The position numbers and the translations under genes were made by a program. Under the pieces are notes generated by a model. That model ran no database searches and was not told the DNA's origin. It saw only the letters and a list, made by a program, of their open reading frames with translations. Shown here in pieces: positions 1 to 10,842 of a stretch of DNA of 64,000 nt. How positions within the stretch are numbered: position 1 is the first letter of the stretch; each line of letters starts with the position of its first letter. This DNA is from JAMXLO01 sp963719805 (GTDB taxonomy: Bacteria > Pseudomonadota > Alphaproteobacteria > Acetobacterales > Acetobacteraceae): the NCBI GenBank assembly GCA_963719805.1, contig CAVRDF010000008.1, positions 930,001 to 994,000 of the forward strand, given 5' to 3'.

Positions 1-208
1 CCGTACCGGCGCCTCGGGGTCAGCCCCAACTTCGACGCGGCGCATCCGCACGCCCTGCCAGATACGGTTTACTTTCATACAACCATGCTAGGTCTGTCCT
101 CGCGGCTCGGAAAGCGTATTTTGCGTTCTGCACGCCCAACGACCACAAAATCCTGTGGATGAACCGCCCGGGTGGACCGCGCTCGCGCAGCTTCGTATAC
201 CGTACGGC

Positions 209-562
209 ATGGACGTCGGCACCTGGCTGTTCACACTGCTCCGAGGCCAACGTGTCGGTACCGACACGTACGGCAATGTCTACTACCATGAGCGCCGGTG
301 GCGCCAAGGTCGCCGCCGACGCCGTTGGGTGATTTACACCGGTGCGCCCGAGGCATCGAAGGTGCCGTCCGAGTGGCACGCCTGGCTGCACTATACGAGC
401 GATGCTCCACTGGCGGAGCATCCGCGCCGGCCCTGGGAAAAACCGCATCTGCCAAATGCCACCGGAACGCCGGCCGGCTACCGCCCGCCAGGACATGACT
501 ATCGCGGCGGCGAGCGCGCCCGCGCGACCGGCGACTATGAAGCCTGGACCCCCGGCAGCTAG
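209..562 (+). CDS. NADH:ubiquinone oxidoreductase NDUFA12-family subunit
   Basis: Small accessory subunit associated with the peripheral arm of respiratory complex I in alphaproteobacteria and mitochondria. The protein shows the family pattern: a GTD..GN.YY segment near the N-terminus, RRWVIYTG..EAS.VP.EWHAWLH in the middle, and a C-terminal YRPPG...GERARATGDYEAWTPG tail. I start at the ATG at 209 (MDVGTWLFTLL, 117 aa), which matches the usual family start; an in-frame GTG at 155 would add 18 poorly conserved residues. It is followed 9 bp later by mlaD on the same strand, a common neighbourhood in Acetobacteraceae. The first 208 bases hold no gene I can recognise. Confidence 0.9.
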   Translation: MDVGTWLFTLLRGQRVGTDTYGNVYYHERRWRQGRRRRRWVIYTGAPEASKVPSEWHAWLHYTSDAPLAEHPRRPWEKPHLPNATGTPAGYRPPGHDYRGGERARATGDYEAWTPGS

Positions 563-571
563 GACACACCG

Positions 572-1081
572 ATGGGCCGCCGCAGCGTAGCCGAGGTCTT
601 GATCGGAGCGGTCGTTCTGCTCGTCGCCGCCGGCTTCCTAGCCTATGCCGTGGCCCATTCCGGCCGAAGCACGGCCTCGGGTTACACACTCTACGCGAAA
701 TTCGACCACATCGATGGCCTCGGCGCTGGCGCGGACGTGCGGGTCGCGGGCGTCAAGGTCGGTTCGGTGAATGAGGAGCGGATCGACCCGAAGAGCTTCG
801 AAGCGGTGGTCGGCTTTTCCGTGCGCAATGACATCAAACTGCCCAAAGACAGCGCCGCGATCATCACCAGTGAAAGCCTGCTGGGCGGCAAGTACCTCTC
901 GCTGCAAGCCGGCGGCGACGATACGATGTTGCAGCCTGGGCAGAGCATCACCATTACCCAAGGATCGGTGAGTCTTGAGGAACTCTTGGGTAAGTTCATC
1001 TTCAGCATGACCAACGTGCAGAAGGGCGGCCAGCAGGGGCAAACCCCAGGCGCACAAGCCCCAGCCCCGGCGAAGCCATGA
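572..1081 (+). CDS. mlaD: Outer membrane lipid asymmetry maintenance protein MlaD
   Basis: Periplasm-facing lipid-binding component of the Mla phospholipid transport system, anchored in the inner membrane. There is one N-terminal membrane helix (about residues 8-28, VLIGAVVLLVAAGFLAYAV), then an MCE domain (about 37-115) with the typical YAKFDHIDGLGAGADVRVAGVKVG start and a hydrophobic turn near SLLGGKYLSL. The Pro/Gln/Ala-rich tail is low complexity. The length (169 aa) is normal for MlaD. The other Mla components are not adjacent, as is usual in this group. The next small gene starts inside its stop codon, so translation is probably coupled. Confidence 0.9.
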   Translation: MGRRSVAEVLIGAVVLLVAAGFLAYAVAHSGRSTASGYTLYAKFDHIDGLGAGADVRVAGVKVGSVNEERIDPKSFEAVVGFSVRNDIKLPKDSAAIITSESLLGGKYLSLQAGGDDTMLQPGQSITITQGSVSLEELLGKFIFSMTNVQKGGQQGQTPGAQAPAPAKP

Positions 1082-1299
1082 TCCCGCCGCCGCCCACGGT
1101 CTGGCCGCAGCCCGGCGGCGCGCCGGTGTCATGCCGCGAAAAGCTGCGCATGCTGGTGGAGAACCACGCCGAATTGGCGCAAGCGCTGCAAGATGCATTC
1201 GAAGACGCCGTGCTGATAGGCGTCGATGAACAGGCGATGCGCAGCATCTTGAACAGCATGGTCGCGGGCCTTAAATCACCGAAGCGCGCGTCGCAATGA
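1078..1299 (+). CDS. Hypothetical small protein
   Basis: A 73-residue protein overlapping the mlaD stop by 4 bp (ATGA) and the next gene by 4 bp. After a proline-rich start it is a predicted helical protein (REKLRMLVENHAELAQALQDAFEDAVL). There is no signal peptide or membrane segment. I do not recognise a family. Tight overlaps on both sides suggest a real translationally coupled gene and not a chance reading frame. Confidence 0.6.
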   Translation: MIPPPPTVWPQPGGAPVSCREKLRMLVENHAELAQALQDAFEDAVLIGVDEQAMRSILNSMVAGLKSPKRASQ

Positions 1300-1808
1300 G
1301 ACGCGCCGCTATTGCACTGACTGGGCTGGTCATACCGGTCGTGGTCTCGGCACAGTCGCCCGCTACGATAACCGCGGCGCCGCTTCCGCCAATCCCTTCG
1401 CTTCAAGGCACGCAGCCGCCGCCACTCGATCAGCAAAAGCAGGCCACGCCACCGGCGAAGGCACCAGACAGCGCTGCCACCGCACCCACTGCACCGCAGT
1501 CGGTCCAGCTTACCTGGCAGCCGCAAGGCACCGCGCGCGTTCAGGTACTGGATAAGGTGAACGCGCAGAGCACGGTGCTGACGCTCAAGGTCGGACAGCA
1601 AGGCCAATTCGGATCGCTGACCATCCAGGTGCAAGCGTGCGACACGCATCCGGCCGATCAGCCGCAGGATTACGCGGCCTATCTGACGATTACCGATGGC
1701 CATGCCGACGCGCCAGGTTTTCAGGGTTGGATGCTGGCGAACGAGCCGTCCGCGGCGATGCTGCAAAGTCCAATCTATGATGTCCGCGTCGTCGGCTGTC
1801 AGGCCTAG
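1296..1808 (+). CDS. DUF2155 domain protein, exported
   Basis: The N-terminus is a signal peptide (MRRAAIALTGLVIPVVVSAQ), followed by a Pro/Ala/Gln-rich linker (residues 20-68) and then a DUF2155 domain (about 72-170). The domain contains the family landmarks: VQVLDKVNAQST, the LTIQVQACDTHP segment and DVRVVGCQA at the end. The two cysteines may form a disulfide in the periplasm. No function is established for the family. It is conserved next to NDUFA12 and mlaD in alphaproteobacteria, here as the fourth gene of a tightly packed run. Confidence 0.85.
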   Translation: MRRAAIALTGLVIPVVVSAQSPATITAAPLPPIPSLQGTQPPPLDQQKQATPPAKAPDSAATAPTAPQSVQLTWQPQGTARVQVLDKVNAQSTVLTLKVGQQGQFGSLTIQVQACDTHPADQPQDYAAYLTITDGHADAPGFQGWMLANEPSAAMLQSPIYDVRVVGCQA

Positions 1809-1811
1809 CCA

Positions 1812-2546
1812 GTGATCGCCGCGCGGCTGCCACCGTTACGGCAAACCGCGCTGCTGCTCGATCTCGACGGTACGTTGCTCGATATCGCGCCGACACCCGA
1901 CGCGGTGATGGTGCCGCCGGACTTGCCAGACGTGCTGCGCACGCTGCGACGGATGCTCGACGATGCGGTGGCGATCATCACCGGACGACCGGTCGAGACG
2001 ATCGATGCGTTGCTCGGTGACATCCCGTTTGCGGTGGCAGGCGAACATGGCGCCGCAATTCGCCATGCGCCGGATCAATCGGTCGAAAGGCCAGACCTGC
2101 CTGCACCACCTGAACACTGGATCAGCGCGGTCGAAGCACTCGTGGCAGCGCATCCCGGCGCGCTGCTGGAGCCCAAGGCTCGAGGCTTTTCTCTGCACTA
2201 TCGTGCGGTGCCACTCGCCCAGACGGCTTTGCGTGATGGCCTGACCGCACTGTTGGCAGGCGCCGGTGACTTCGAGTTGTTGCCAGGCAACATGATCTGG
2301 GAGGTGCGACCGCGGGGCGCGAATAAGGGAACTGCGGTCGTAGCCCTGATGGAACGCCCGCCATTCCGCGGCCGACTGCCGGTGTTCATCGGTGATGATG
2401 TTACCGATGAGGACGGCATCGCCGCCGCCCAGGCTCTCGGTGGTGCCGGCCTGCGCGTTCAGGATCTATTTGTCGATGCCGCTGGTGTGCGCGCCTGGCT
2501 GGGCCAAGTTGCCAAAGACGCAGCGTGGGTCGAGACCCGCCGCTAA
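1812..2546 (+). CDS. otsB: Trehalose-6-phosphate phosphatase OtsB
   Basis: HAD-superfamily phosphatase that removes phosphate from trehalose 6-phosphate, the last step of OtsAB trehalose synthesis, in the cytoplasm. Motif I is LLLDLDGTLLDI (catalytic Asp near residue 18), motif II lies in AIITGRP, motif III includes the Lys of GANKGTAV, and motif IV is IGDDVTDEDG. The length of 244 aa is normal. The partner otsA is not in the window. It is 3 bp downstream of the DUF2155 gene stop and convergent with clpB, whose natural stop lies only 20 bp away. Confidence 0.92.
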   Translation: MIAARLPPLRQTALLLDLDGTLLDIAPTPDAVMVPPDLPDVLRTLRRMLDDAVAIITGRPVETIDALLGDIPFAVAGEHGAAIRHAPDQSVERPDLPAPPEHWISAVEALVAAHPGALLEPKARGFSLHYRAVPLAQTALRDGLTALLAGAGDFELLPGNMIWEVRPRGANKGTAVVALMERPPFRGRLPVFIGDDVTDEDGIAAAQALGGAGLRVQDLFVDAAGVRAWLGQVAKDAAWVETRR

Positions 2547-2566
2547 GCAGACCTCGACCCGCGCCG

Positions 2567-5146
<2,580 letters not shown>

Positions 5147-5265
5147 ATCGGTGTCCCTGTTCGTAGGCGACTGGCCTCATCCCCATCCCTCATCAGGCAA
5201 CGGAAACGTGACCCTTTGGCAATCCATCTGGGTCGAGGCACAGTGCGGCACAAGGGGGTAAGCCC

Positions 5266-6024
5266 ATGCGCATTGAATACCTGTACCGCTACCCGGTGAA
5301 AGGTCTGACGGCGGAAGCCCTGGAGGCGACAGAGGTCGAACAGGGCGGCTGCATCCCGTGGGATCGGGCTTTCGCCCTCGCCCAAGGCGACTCCGGCTTC
5401 GACCCCGCGCAGCCACAATGGCTGCAGAAGCAGAACTTCATGTGCCAGATGAAGAACGCCCGCATTGCTTCCCTTTTCTGCTTCCTCGAGCCGCGCTCGG
5501 GCATGCTGGCAATCCGCGCCCCTGACGGGTCCTCGGTGATGGAAAACGCGCTGACCGAACAGGGCCGGTCCCGCATCGCGCGCTTTCTCACCGGCTATCT
5601 CGGAGAGGAGGCGCGAGGAACCCCGACCTTCCATCACATCCCCGGCCATAGCTTCTGCGACCAACGGGGGAAGGTGGTTAGCCTGATCAATCTCGCCAGT
5701 CTCCGCGACTATGAGTCGAAAGTCGGGGCGCGCCGGCATCGCCGGCGTTTCCGCGCGAATGTCTGGTTCAGTGGTAGCGCGGCCTGGAGCGAACGCGGCT
5801 GGATCGGACAGCACGTGCAGATGGGTGGGGCCGTGTTGCGCGTGACCAAGCCAGTCACCCGCTGCGCGGCAACGCAGGTGAACCCGGAAACCGCGGAACG
5901 AGACGCCGATCCCCTGGAGGAACTGCGCCGGCTGTACGGACACGTGGAACTGGGTGTCCATGCCGAAGTCATTGAGGGCGGCAGATTTGCCGTCGGCGAC
6001 GCCATAGAACTGTTGGGGGATTGA
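5266..6024 (+). CDS. MOSC domain-containing protein
   Basis: A 252-residue protein with an N-terminal MOSC beta-barrel domain (MRIEYLYRYPVKGLTAEAL, then WDRAFALA) and a C-terminal MOSC domain (about 120-250) carrying PVTRCAATQVNPETAERD. The Cys in TRCAATQVNP is the conserved residue through which MOSC proteins bind or transfer sulfur on molybdenum cofactor. The exact substrate is unknown; relatives include YiiM/YcbX-type molybdo-enzymes. It is divergent from clpB and convergent with the TetR regulator. Confidence 0.85.
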   Translation: MRIEYLYRYPVKGLTAEALEATEVEQGGCIPWDRAFALAQGDSGFDPAQPQWLQKQNFMCQMKNARIASLFCFLEPRSGMLAIRAPDGSSVMENALTEQGRSRIARFLTGYLGEEARGTPTFHHIPGHSFCDQRGKVVSLINLASLRDYESKVGARRHRRRFRANVWFSGSAAWSERGWIGQHVQMGGAVLRVTKPVTRCAATQVNPETAERDADPLEELRRLYGHVELGVHAEVIEGGRFAVGDAIELLGD

Positions 6025-6057
6025 GCACCTCGTTCGAGAGACCGCCTTGCGCGCCGG

Positions 6058-6702
6058 CTACAACCCCTTCTCCACCATGTCGAGCAACCGCGTCCCGATA
6101 TTCCGCGCCTGCGCGCGCGTCAGCCGGCGCAGCGGCCCTTCCAGGACCAGCATGGCCAAGCCATGCACGGCCGACCAGGCGAGATATTCCGCACCCGGCC
6201 GCCGGTCGGCTGACAGCACACCGGCTGCGACCATGCGATCTAGCGCCGAACCGAGCAGTTGAAATGGGTTGAGGCCGCTGCGTCCGGCCCAACCTGGTTC
6301 GCCGGCTGTTTCCCGACCGCCGGCCATGGCAAACGCCGTGCGGAACAGCCCCGTCTCCTTGCCGGCGAAATCCAGGTACGCGGTGCCGATCGACCGCAAC
6401 TCCCCACGCGCGTAGTCCGCGCTATCGGTATCGCCGCGCAGCCGGGCGAGGCGTTTCTCCATCGCGACCGCCAGCGATGACAGCGCAACGGCTCGGACGG
6501 CCCGCAGCAATGCGTCTCGGTTGGCGAAATGCCGATAAGCGGCGTTCGGCACCACTCCCGCGCGGCGTGTCGCTTCGCGCAACGTGACTGCCTCGGGCCC
6601 ACCGTCGCGCGCCAGCATGACGCCAGCATCCAGCAACGCCCGTCGCAGGTCGCCATGATGGTATGGGCGCCGCGGCCTTGATTGGCTCACTTTATTCGCC
6701 AT
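6058..6702 (-). CDS. TetR/AcrR family transcriptional regulator
   Basis: A 214-residue DNA-binding repressor type. The N-terminal HTH reads RRALLDAGVMLARDGG..AVTLREATRRAGVVPNAAYRHFANRDALL (about 18-65), the classic TetR pattern. The C-terminal part is the ligand-binding TetR_C-like domain with IGTAYLDFAGKETGLFRTAF. I place the start at the ATG at 6702 (MANKVSQSRPRR); the frame stays open far upstream but that stretch has no homology-like signal. It is transcribed divergently from the VOC gene, and paired inverted repeats sit in the shared intergenic region. Confidence 0.88.
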   Translation of the reverse strand: MANKVSQSRPRRPYHHGDLRRALLDAGVMLARDGGPEAVTLREATRRAGVVPNAAYRHFANRDALLRAVRAVALSSLAVAMEKRLARLRGDTDSADYARGELRSIGTAYLDFAGKETGLFRTAFAMAGGRETAGEPGWAGRSGLNPFQLLGSALDRMVAAGVLSADRRPGAEYLAWSAVHGLAMLVLEGPLRRLTRAQARNIGTRLLDMVEKGL

Positions 6703-6716
6703 CACCGTGCAGTGAG

Positions 6717-6780
6717 TATGTGGACGCTGTCCACCCAAAGTGCTAACCGTATGTGGACAGTGTATACATTCCACTGTCGT
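6717..6780. promoter_or_regulatory. Candidate TetR operator and divergent promoter region
   Basis: The 99-bp gap between the TetR gene and the VOC gene contains GTGGAC-GCT-GTCCAC (6720-6734), a perfect 6-bp inverted repeat, and a second TATGTGGAC at 6750-6758 that repeats the left part. Right after it lies TGTATACA (6761-6768), which could serve as a -10 for the VOC gene. The layout fits autoregulated divergent control. The binding itself is inference. Confidence 0.5.
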
Positions 6781-6801
6781 CGCGACAAGGGAGAAATAGC
6801 G

Positions 6802-7221
6802 ATGCAGGTGCAGCCTTATCTGTTCTTCGACGGCCGTTGCGAGGAGGCGATTGCGTTCTACCAGACGGCAATCGGCGCGCAGGTCAGTATGCTGATGCGC
6901 TTCAAGGAAGCGCCACCGGATGCCTGCCCCGAGGGCGGCTTTGCACCCGGCATGGCAAACAAGGTGATGCACGCCGCGCTGCAGATTGGCCAGGCCACGG
7001 TGATGGCATCGGACGGCCACAACAGCGGCAAGCCAAACTTCGAGGGATTTGCCTTGTCGCTGGACGCCAAGGATGACGCTGAAGCGAAACGCATGTTCGA
7101 TGCGCTGAGCGAAGGCGGACAGATACGGATGCCGCTTGGCAAGACCTTCTTTGCGTCCAGCTTCGGCATGCTGGCTGATAAGTTCGGTGTTGGCTGGATG
7201 GTAATCGTTCCGACTATGTAG
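6802..7221 (+). CDS. VOC family protein, PhnB-like
   Basis: A 139-residue protein of the glyoxalase/bleomycin-resistance/dioxygenase fold. It begins MQVQPYLFFDGRCEEAIAFYQ, the common PhnB/YdhC-like start, and contains the ...SGKPNFEGFALSLDAKDDAEAKRMFDALSEGG... central segment and the FFASSFGMLADKFGVGWMV end. The start at 6802 has an upstream AAGGGAGA ribosome site; an in-frame ATG at 6682 would overlap the regulator. The substrate is unknown. It is probably controlled by the divergent TetR protein. Confidence 0.85.
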   Translation: MQVQPYLFFDGRCEEAIAFYQTAIGAQVSMLMRFKEAPPDACPEGGFAPGMANKVMHAALQIGQATVMASDGHNSGKPNFEGFALSLDAKDDAEAKRMFDALSEGGQIRMPLGKTFFASSFGMLADKFGVGWMVIVPTM

Positions 7222-7282
7222 CCGTGCCGCAGGGAACCACGTCTGAGCTGTCCGGTGCGCGAGGCAACGGATAGCTCAGTGC

Positions 7283-7313
7283 GCGGCCCGCTGTTCGCAG
7301 CACGGCGGGCCGC
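7283..7313. terminator. Stem-loop between convergent genes
   Basis: A perfect 9-bp inverted repeat, GCGGCCCGC (7283-7291) and GCGGGCCGC (7305-7313), with a 13-nt loop lies between the VOC gene and the convergent gene ending at 7336. A short T-rich stretch (TACGTTTGTAT) follows on the + strand. It probably serves as a bidirectional terminator. Confidence 0.6.
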
Positions 7314-7335
7314 TACGTTTGTATATGCTAAGCGA

Positions 7336-7719
7336 TCAGTTGTGTGCGGCTTGGCCGGTCAGCTCCGGTATCGACGCCGTGGTGAATGCCAGATGCGGCA
7401 CTGAGGCCCTGTTGCGCGCTTCCAGAAGTCGCAGCAGGCATCGCTCGTCGAGTTCGCCAATGACGTTGCAGTGCGGTCGCGGCCAACTCGCCAGTTCGTT
7501 GCAATCGATACTCCAGCCGCCAAGACTGACGGGCAAATGCAACGCGACCTCGCTCGCCAAGGGCAGTGCAAGCGATACCCTGCCTCTCACCAATGGCACC
7601 ACACGCAAGGTGTCGCGGGTCACGTGCCAGACAGCACCGAAGTGGCCTTGGCAAGACACTACCGAGCCCAATGTGATTGTCGCGGGCTGACCGGTCAGAC
7701 AGGCGACGATGTCCGCCAT
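7336..7719 (-). CDS. Hypothetical protein
   Basis: A 127-residue protein starting MADIVACLTGQPATITLG. The ATG at 7719 is preceded by GGGGAGG at good spacing, which decides the start; longer upstream frames lack such a site. It shows alternating hydrophobic segments suggesting a beta-rich soluble domain (SVVSCQGHFGAVWHVTRDTLRVVPLV) and no signal peptide. I do not recognise the family; a PilZ-like small domain is one possibility but the RxxxR motif is absent. Confidence 0.6.
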   Translation of the reverse strand: MADIVACLTGQPATITLGSVVSCQGHFGAVWHVTRDTLRVVPLVRGRVSLALPLASEVALHLPVSLGGWSIDCNELASWPRPHCNVIGELDERCLLRLLEARNRASVPHLAFTTASIPELTGQAAHN

Positions 7720-7810
7720 GCGCAACCTCCCCGTTTCGCGAGGCGGGGAACCTGCTCTTGTTGCCACAAAGCTGCCACACACGACTTGGTGAGATACACT
7801 TAGCTGGTGA

Positions 7811-8050
7811 TCAGGCGTTGCCGGCCGAACCCATCTGATCATCGCCGCCGATCCGAACCAGCGCGGCGAACAGGCGCAATGCGTCAGCGCCGCCACGATC
7901 CACGACATTGCCGCATTCCATCTCCTCGGCAAGCACCTCCGCCTGCTGGGCGATAGTGGCCGACGCGCGGCTAAGTGCCTCGCGTGACAAGGCGATCTGG
8001 ATGACGTCCGACAGGCAGTTCCATTCGCAAAGCATGCCTGAAGTCTGCAC
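7811..8050 (-). CDS. Hypothetical small protein
   Basis: A 79-residue acidic helical protein (ALSREALSRASATIAQQAEVLAEEME) upstream of and co-directional with the previous gene. Internal Met at 8035 is an alternative start. No recognised domain. It ends 91 bp before the next minus-strand gene starts, with a CCCCG/CGGGG inverted repeat in between. Confidence 0.5.
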   Translation of the reverse strand: MQTSGMLCEWNCLSDVIQIALSREALSRASATIAQQAEVLAEEMECGNVVDRGGADALRLFAALVRIGGDDQMGSAGNA

Positions 8051-8069
8051 CTTTGATGCTAACGGAACA

Positions 8070-8852
8070 TTAAGCGAACGTCACCTTAACCGGCGGCAGG
8101 GACGAAAATTCCACGGTGATACTAGCAGGGCCGTCCAACCAGATCGGCGGGGTCACGCTGCCGAGCATGATCACCTGCCCCGCCTTCAGTCCCCCGAACG
8201 CCTCGGCCACCGACGAACCCGCCAGCCAGGCCAGGGAATTCATCGGGTGCCCCATCAAGTCGGCGCCCACCCCCTCGTCACGCTGGTGGCCATCGACCAC
8301 GATCCGGCCACGTAACGCACCGGTATCGAGCGAGTGCCAGTCGAGCGTGCCAGGATCGCCCAGCACCGCCGCGGCGTGGAACATCTGGTCGGCGACCAAC
8401 GTCGGCACACCGAGTTCGAGCAATTCACCATAGCGGTTCTCAACGATTTCGATTCCGGCGGTAAGTTCGCCGACCGCAGCCGCTGCCTCCTTCGCCGAAC
8501 AGGGCTGCGGAGGCAGATCACGCGCCAGCCGCACCGCCAGTTCACACTCCACGCCAGGCCGGACGTAATCAGCGAACCGCACAGTCGTGCCGCTGCGATA
8601 CAAATTGCCCGTCGCCATGAAACCGGCGACCGGTGCGTTCACACCCAAATACTCCTGCATACGCTTCGCCGTGGCGCCTATCTTGAAGCCAGCCGGTGGC
8701 ACGGCACTGAAGCGATACGCCAGTGCGTGCTGCACCGCGGCACCTTCCGCTTCCGTGCGTGGCGCGATGCCGGCACTCAGCGGCGCGACATGCATGCGCC
8801 GCACGCGCACGTCGTGCAGCACGGCGGCAGCGGCATCGGGCTGATAGCTCAT
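8070..8852 (-). CDS. 2-keto-4-pentenoate hydratase / fumarylacetoacetate hydrolase family protein
   Basis: A 260-residue member of the FAH superfamily, hydratase branch (MhpD-like), which adds water to 2-hydroxypenta-2,4-dienoates in aromatic ring degradation. Visible signs: AYRFSAVPPAGFKIGATAKRMQ, the metal-binding VECELAVRLARDL (E-x-E pattern), AGIEIVENRY and LMGHPMNSLAWLA. The final GQVIMLGSVTPP is typical of the fold. The true substrate is open because no catabolic neighbours are present. It overlaps the rlmB start by 4 bp, so the two are probably cotranscribed. Confidence 0.8.
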   Translation of the reverse strand: MSYQPDAAAAVLHDVRVRRMHVAPLSAGIAPRTEAEGAAVQHALAYRFSAVPPAGFKIGATAKRMQEYLGVNAPVAGFMATGNLYRSGTTVRFADYVRPGVECELAVRLARDLPPQPCSAKEAAAAVGELTAGIEIVENRYGELLELGVPTLVADQMFHAAAVLGDPGTLDWHSLDTGALRGRIVVDGHQRDEGVGADLMGHPMNSLAWLAGSSVAEAFGGLKAGQVIMLGSVTPPIWLDGPASITVEFSSLPPVKVTFA

Positions 8853-9775
8853 GGTCGCCTCGTCAGTTCATAGAGCGCCACCGACGCGGCAGCGGACACG
8901 TTCAGGCTGTCCATCGTCCCGGGCATGCGCAGGCCGGCGACCTCGTCGCAGGTTTCCCGCGTAAGACGGCGCATGCCCTCGCCTTCCGCACCAAGCACCA
9001 GGGCGATGCGTCGCTCCGCGAGCGACGGGCCCGACAATGGTGCTCCGCTCGCCGCCAGCCCAACGGTCCAGATCCCGGCGGCCTTCAGCGCGATCAATGT
9101 GCGCGCGATGTTGACGGCGCGCAGCAGTGGAATTGTCTCCAACGCTCCCGATGCGGCCTTGGCCAATGCGCCGGTCTCCTCCGGCGCATTGCGGTCCTGT
9201 GTTATCACCGCCGCCACACCGAACGCCGCGGCCGAGCGCAGAATGGCGCCGACGTTGCGCGGGTCGGTGACTTGGTCGAGCACCAGTAGTGGACCTTGCC
9301 GCTCCAGCGCCGACTGCAAGCTGGGTGTTGCCAGCGGATCGGCCAGCAGTGCTGCACCCTGGTGGGCGATGTCGCGCCCCAACAGGTGGTCCAGACGGCC
9401 GCGATCCACCTGCTCCGGCGCCAGCGGCCATGGCGGTGCCACGCGTTGCGTCAAGGTCTGCTGTGCTTCCTCGGTCAACAGCAAGCGGCGCAGGCGCCGT
9501 GCCGGATTGGTAAGCGCAGCGGCCACCGCGTGTTGACCGTACAGCCAGATCGCACCGCGTGGCGCATCCGGCGCGTGGCGCGCAGTCTGATCGTGCGGAC
9601 GGTGCGAACGGTGGAAGTCGTTGCGTGGACGCTCAGGGTTGGGCTTGCCGTGAAATGGCTTGCCCTGAGGTCGCGGACCACGTTGATCCTGGCCTTGGCC
9701 ACCGCGGTCGGGACCTCGGTCGGAGGGCGGACGATTGCCGGAGCCACCGTGCCGATTGGAATGTGGAGGTTTCAT
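8849..9775 (-). CDS. rlmB: 23S rRNA (guanosine-2'-O-)-methyltransferase RlmB
   Basis: SpoU/TrmH-family methyltransferase; RlmB methylates the 2'-OH of G2251 in 23S rRNA. Residues 1-75 form an Arg/Gly/His/Pro-rich disordered tail. An RNA-binding substrate domain (about 78-145) begins IWLYGQHAVAAALTNPARR, and the knotted catalytic domain (about 155-308) has motif 1 LDQVTDPRNVGAILRSAAAFG, motif 2 ALVLGAEGEGMRRLT and motif 3 IPMPG-like RMPGTMDSLNVSAAASVALYE. The N-terminal tail is longer than in E. coli but common in alphaproteobacteria. Confidence 0.9.
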   Translation of the reverse strand: MKPPHSNRHGGSGNRPPSDRGPDRGGQGQDQRGPRPQGKPFHGKPNPERPRNDFHRSHRPHDQTARHAPDAPRGAIWLYGQHAVAAALTNPARRLRRLLLTEEAQQTLTQRVAPPWPLAPEQVDRGRLDHLLGRDIAHQGAALLADPLATPSLQSALERQGPLLVLDQVTDPRNVGAILRSAAAFGVAAVITQDRNAPEETGALAKAASGALETIPLLRAVNIARTLIALKAAGIWTVGLAASGAPLSGPSLAERRIALVLGAEGEGMRRLTRETCDEVAGLRMPGTMDSLNVSAAASVALYELTRRP

Positions 9776-9796
9776 CAGCGGCGGGTATAGACCGCG

Positions 9797-10195
9797 CTAC
9801 CGCTTATGGACAGGCGCGAACGCCGACAGCCCAAGCAGTAGCCAGCCAATCATCAGCAAGCTGCCGCCGACCGGGGCGAGCAAAGCCAGGCGAATGCCGT
9901 CAAGTGCCAGTGCATATACCGAACCGCAGAACAGCAGCAGGCCAGCAGCGAAGGCGCACCCGGCTGCATGCGCCAGCCGCGCGCCACGCTCGGCCCACAA
10001 TCCACACGCCAGCAGAGCAAACGCGTGCCAGCCGTGCATCTGCAACGCATTGTGCAGCATTCGCTGGGCAGCTGGATCCAGCGCCTCGGCGCCGTGCGCC
10101 GCAAAAGCCGCCATCGCCACCGCGGTCAACCCGGCGAATGCACCGAGCGCGATCCAGAGACGTTGCACTACGATTTGCCGGTGCGCGCTTTCCAC
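9797..10195 (-). CDS. DUF423 family membrane protein
   Basis: A 132-residue inner membrane protein with four predicted helices: LWIALGAFAGLTAVAMAAFAAHG, HAFALLACGL, LAHAAGCAFAAGLLLFCGSVYAL and LLAPVGGSLLMIGWLLLGLSAF. The AAFAAHG and PVGG..L..GW motifs mark the DUF423 (YgdD/TMEM256-like) family, whose role is unknown. It lies downstream of the VOC gene and upstream of rlmB on the same strand. Confidence 0.85.
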   Translation of the reverse strand: MESAHRQIVVQRLWIALGAFAGLTAVAMAAFAAHGAEALDPAAQRMLHNALQMHGWHAFALLACGLWAERGARLAHAAGCAFAAGLLLFCGSVYALALDGIRLALLAPVGGSLLMIGWLLLGLSAFAPVHKR

Positions 10196-10238
10196 ACCTC
10201 GAAGTCACGCTTCGCCGCAGACCTGGCCACGGCGGATC

Positions 10239-10820
10239 TCACACGGTCGCGGGCTGCTTGAACACCGGCACATCGTCCGTGCGGTCATTCAGCGCCTCCG
10301 AACCTTCCGTGGGCAGCTGCACCGCGTAATTCAATGCACCATCGATGTCGCCTTCCCAAACCTCTCGCGGCAACTCGTACAAAAGTTCCACGCCGTAGCC
10401 GTTCGGGTCATGGATATACAGACTGTGCGTCATACCGTGTTCGGTGCGGCGATCGAACTTCACACCCTTCTCCTGCAGGTAGGTGAGCTGACGCAGCCAG
10501 CTCTCGCGGTCTGGGTAGGCGATCGCGATATGGCTGATCGCGCATGGCGTGCCAAGGATCGTCCATTCGGCAGGCGGTGGCGGCAGGTTGGGATTCTCGA
10601 TCATGGCGATGTCATGATGGCTCATCGCGCCGCCTCCATGATCACCGCTATAAAAGCGCATCTTCGGCGGGTTTGGCCGCTGCGGCGTCGCGTGGATTTC
10701 GCCGACTTGTTTGAATCCGACGATCTCGGTCCAGAACCGGTGCGATTCCTCGATATTGCGCACATTCAGCACGAGGTGATTGAGACCGACCGGAGTCGAT
10801 GGTCTGTTCTGTGTCGCCAT
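10239..10820 (-). CDS. VOC family protein, extradiol dioxygenase-like
   Basis: A 193-residue vicinal oxygen chelate protein: GLNHLVLNVRNIEESHRFWTEIVGF at the N-terminus, a central SHIAIAYPDRESW, and HSLYIHDPNGYGVELLYELP. The two His and the Glu in these segments correspond to the metal ligands of catechol 2,3-dioxygenases. The length fits a single two-module unit. No aromatic catabolic genes are nearby apart from the hydratase at 8070-8852, so the substrate is not known. Confidence 0.85.
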   Translation of the reverse strand: MATQNRPSTPVGLNHLVLNVRNIEESHRFWTEIVGFKQVGEIHATPQRPNPPKMRFYSGDHGGGAMSHHDIAMIENPNLPPPPAEWTILGTPCAISHIAIAYPDRESWLRQLTYLQEKGVKFDRRTEHGMTHSLYIHDPNGYGVELLYELPREVWEGDIDGALNYAVQLPTEGSEALNDRTDDVPVFKQPATV

Positions 10821-10842
10821 GAACCGTTTCCTTACCGTGAGA

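Noticed and set aside
1..162. Open frame from the left edge to a stop at 160-162
   Set aside because: It could be the end of an upstream gene, but the sequence shows no family features.
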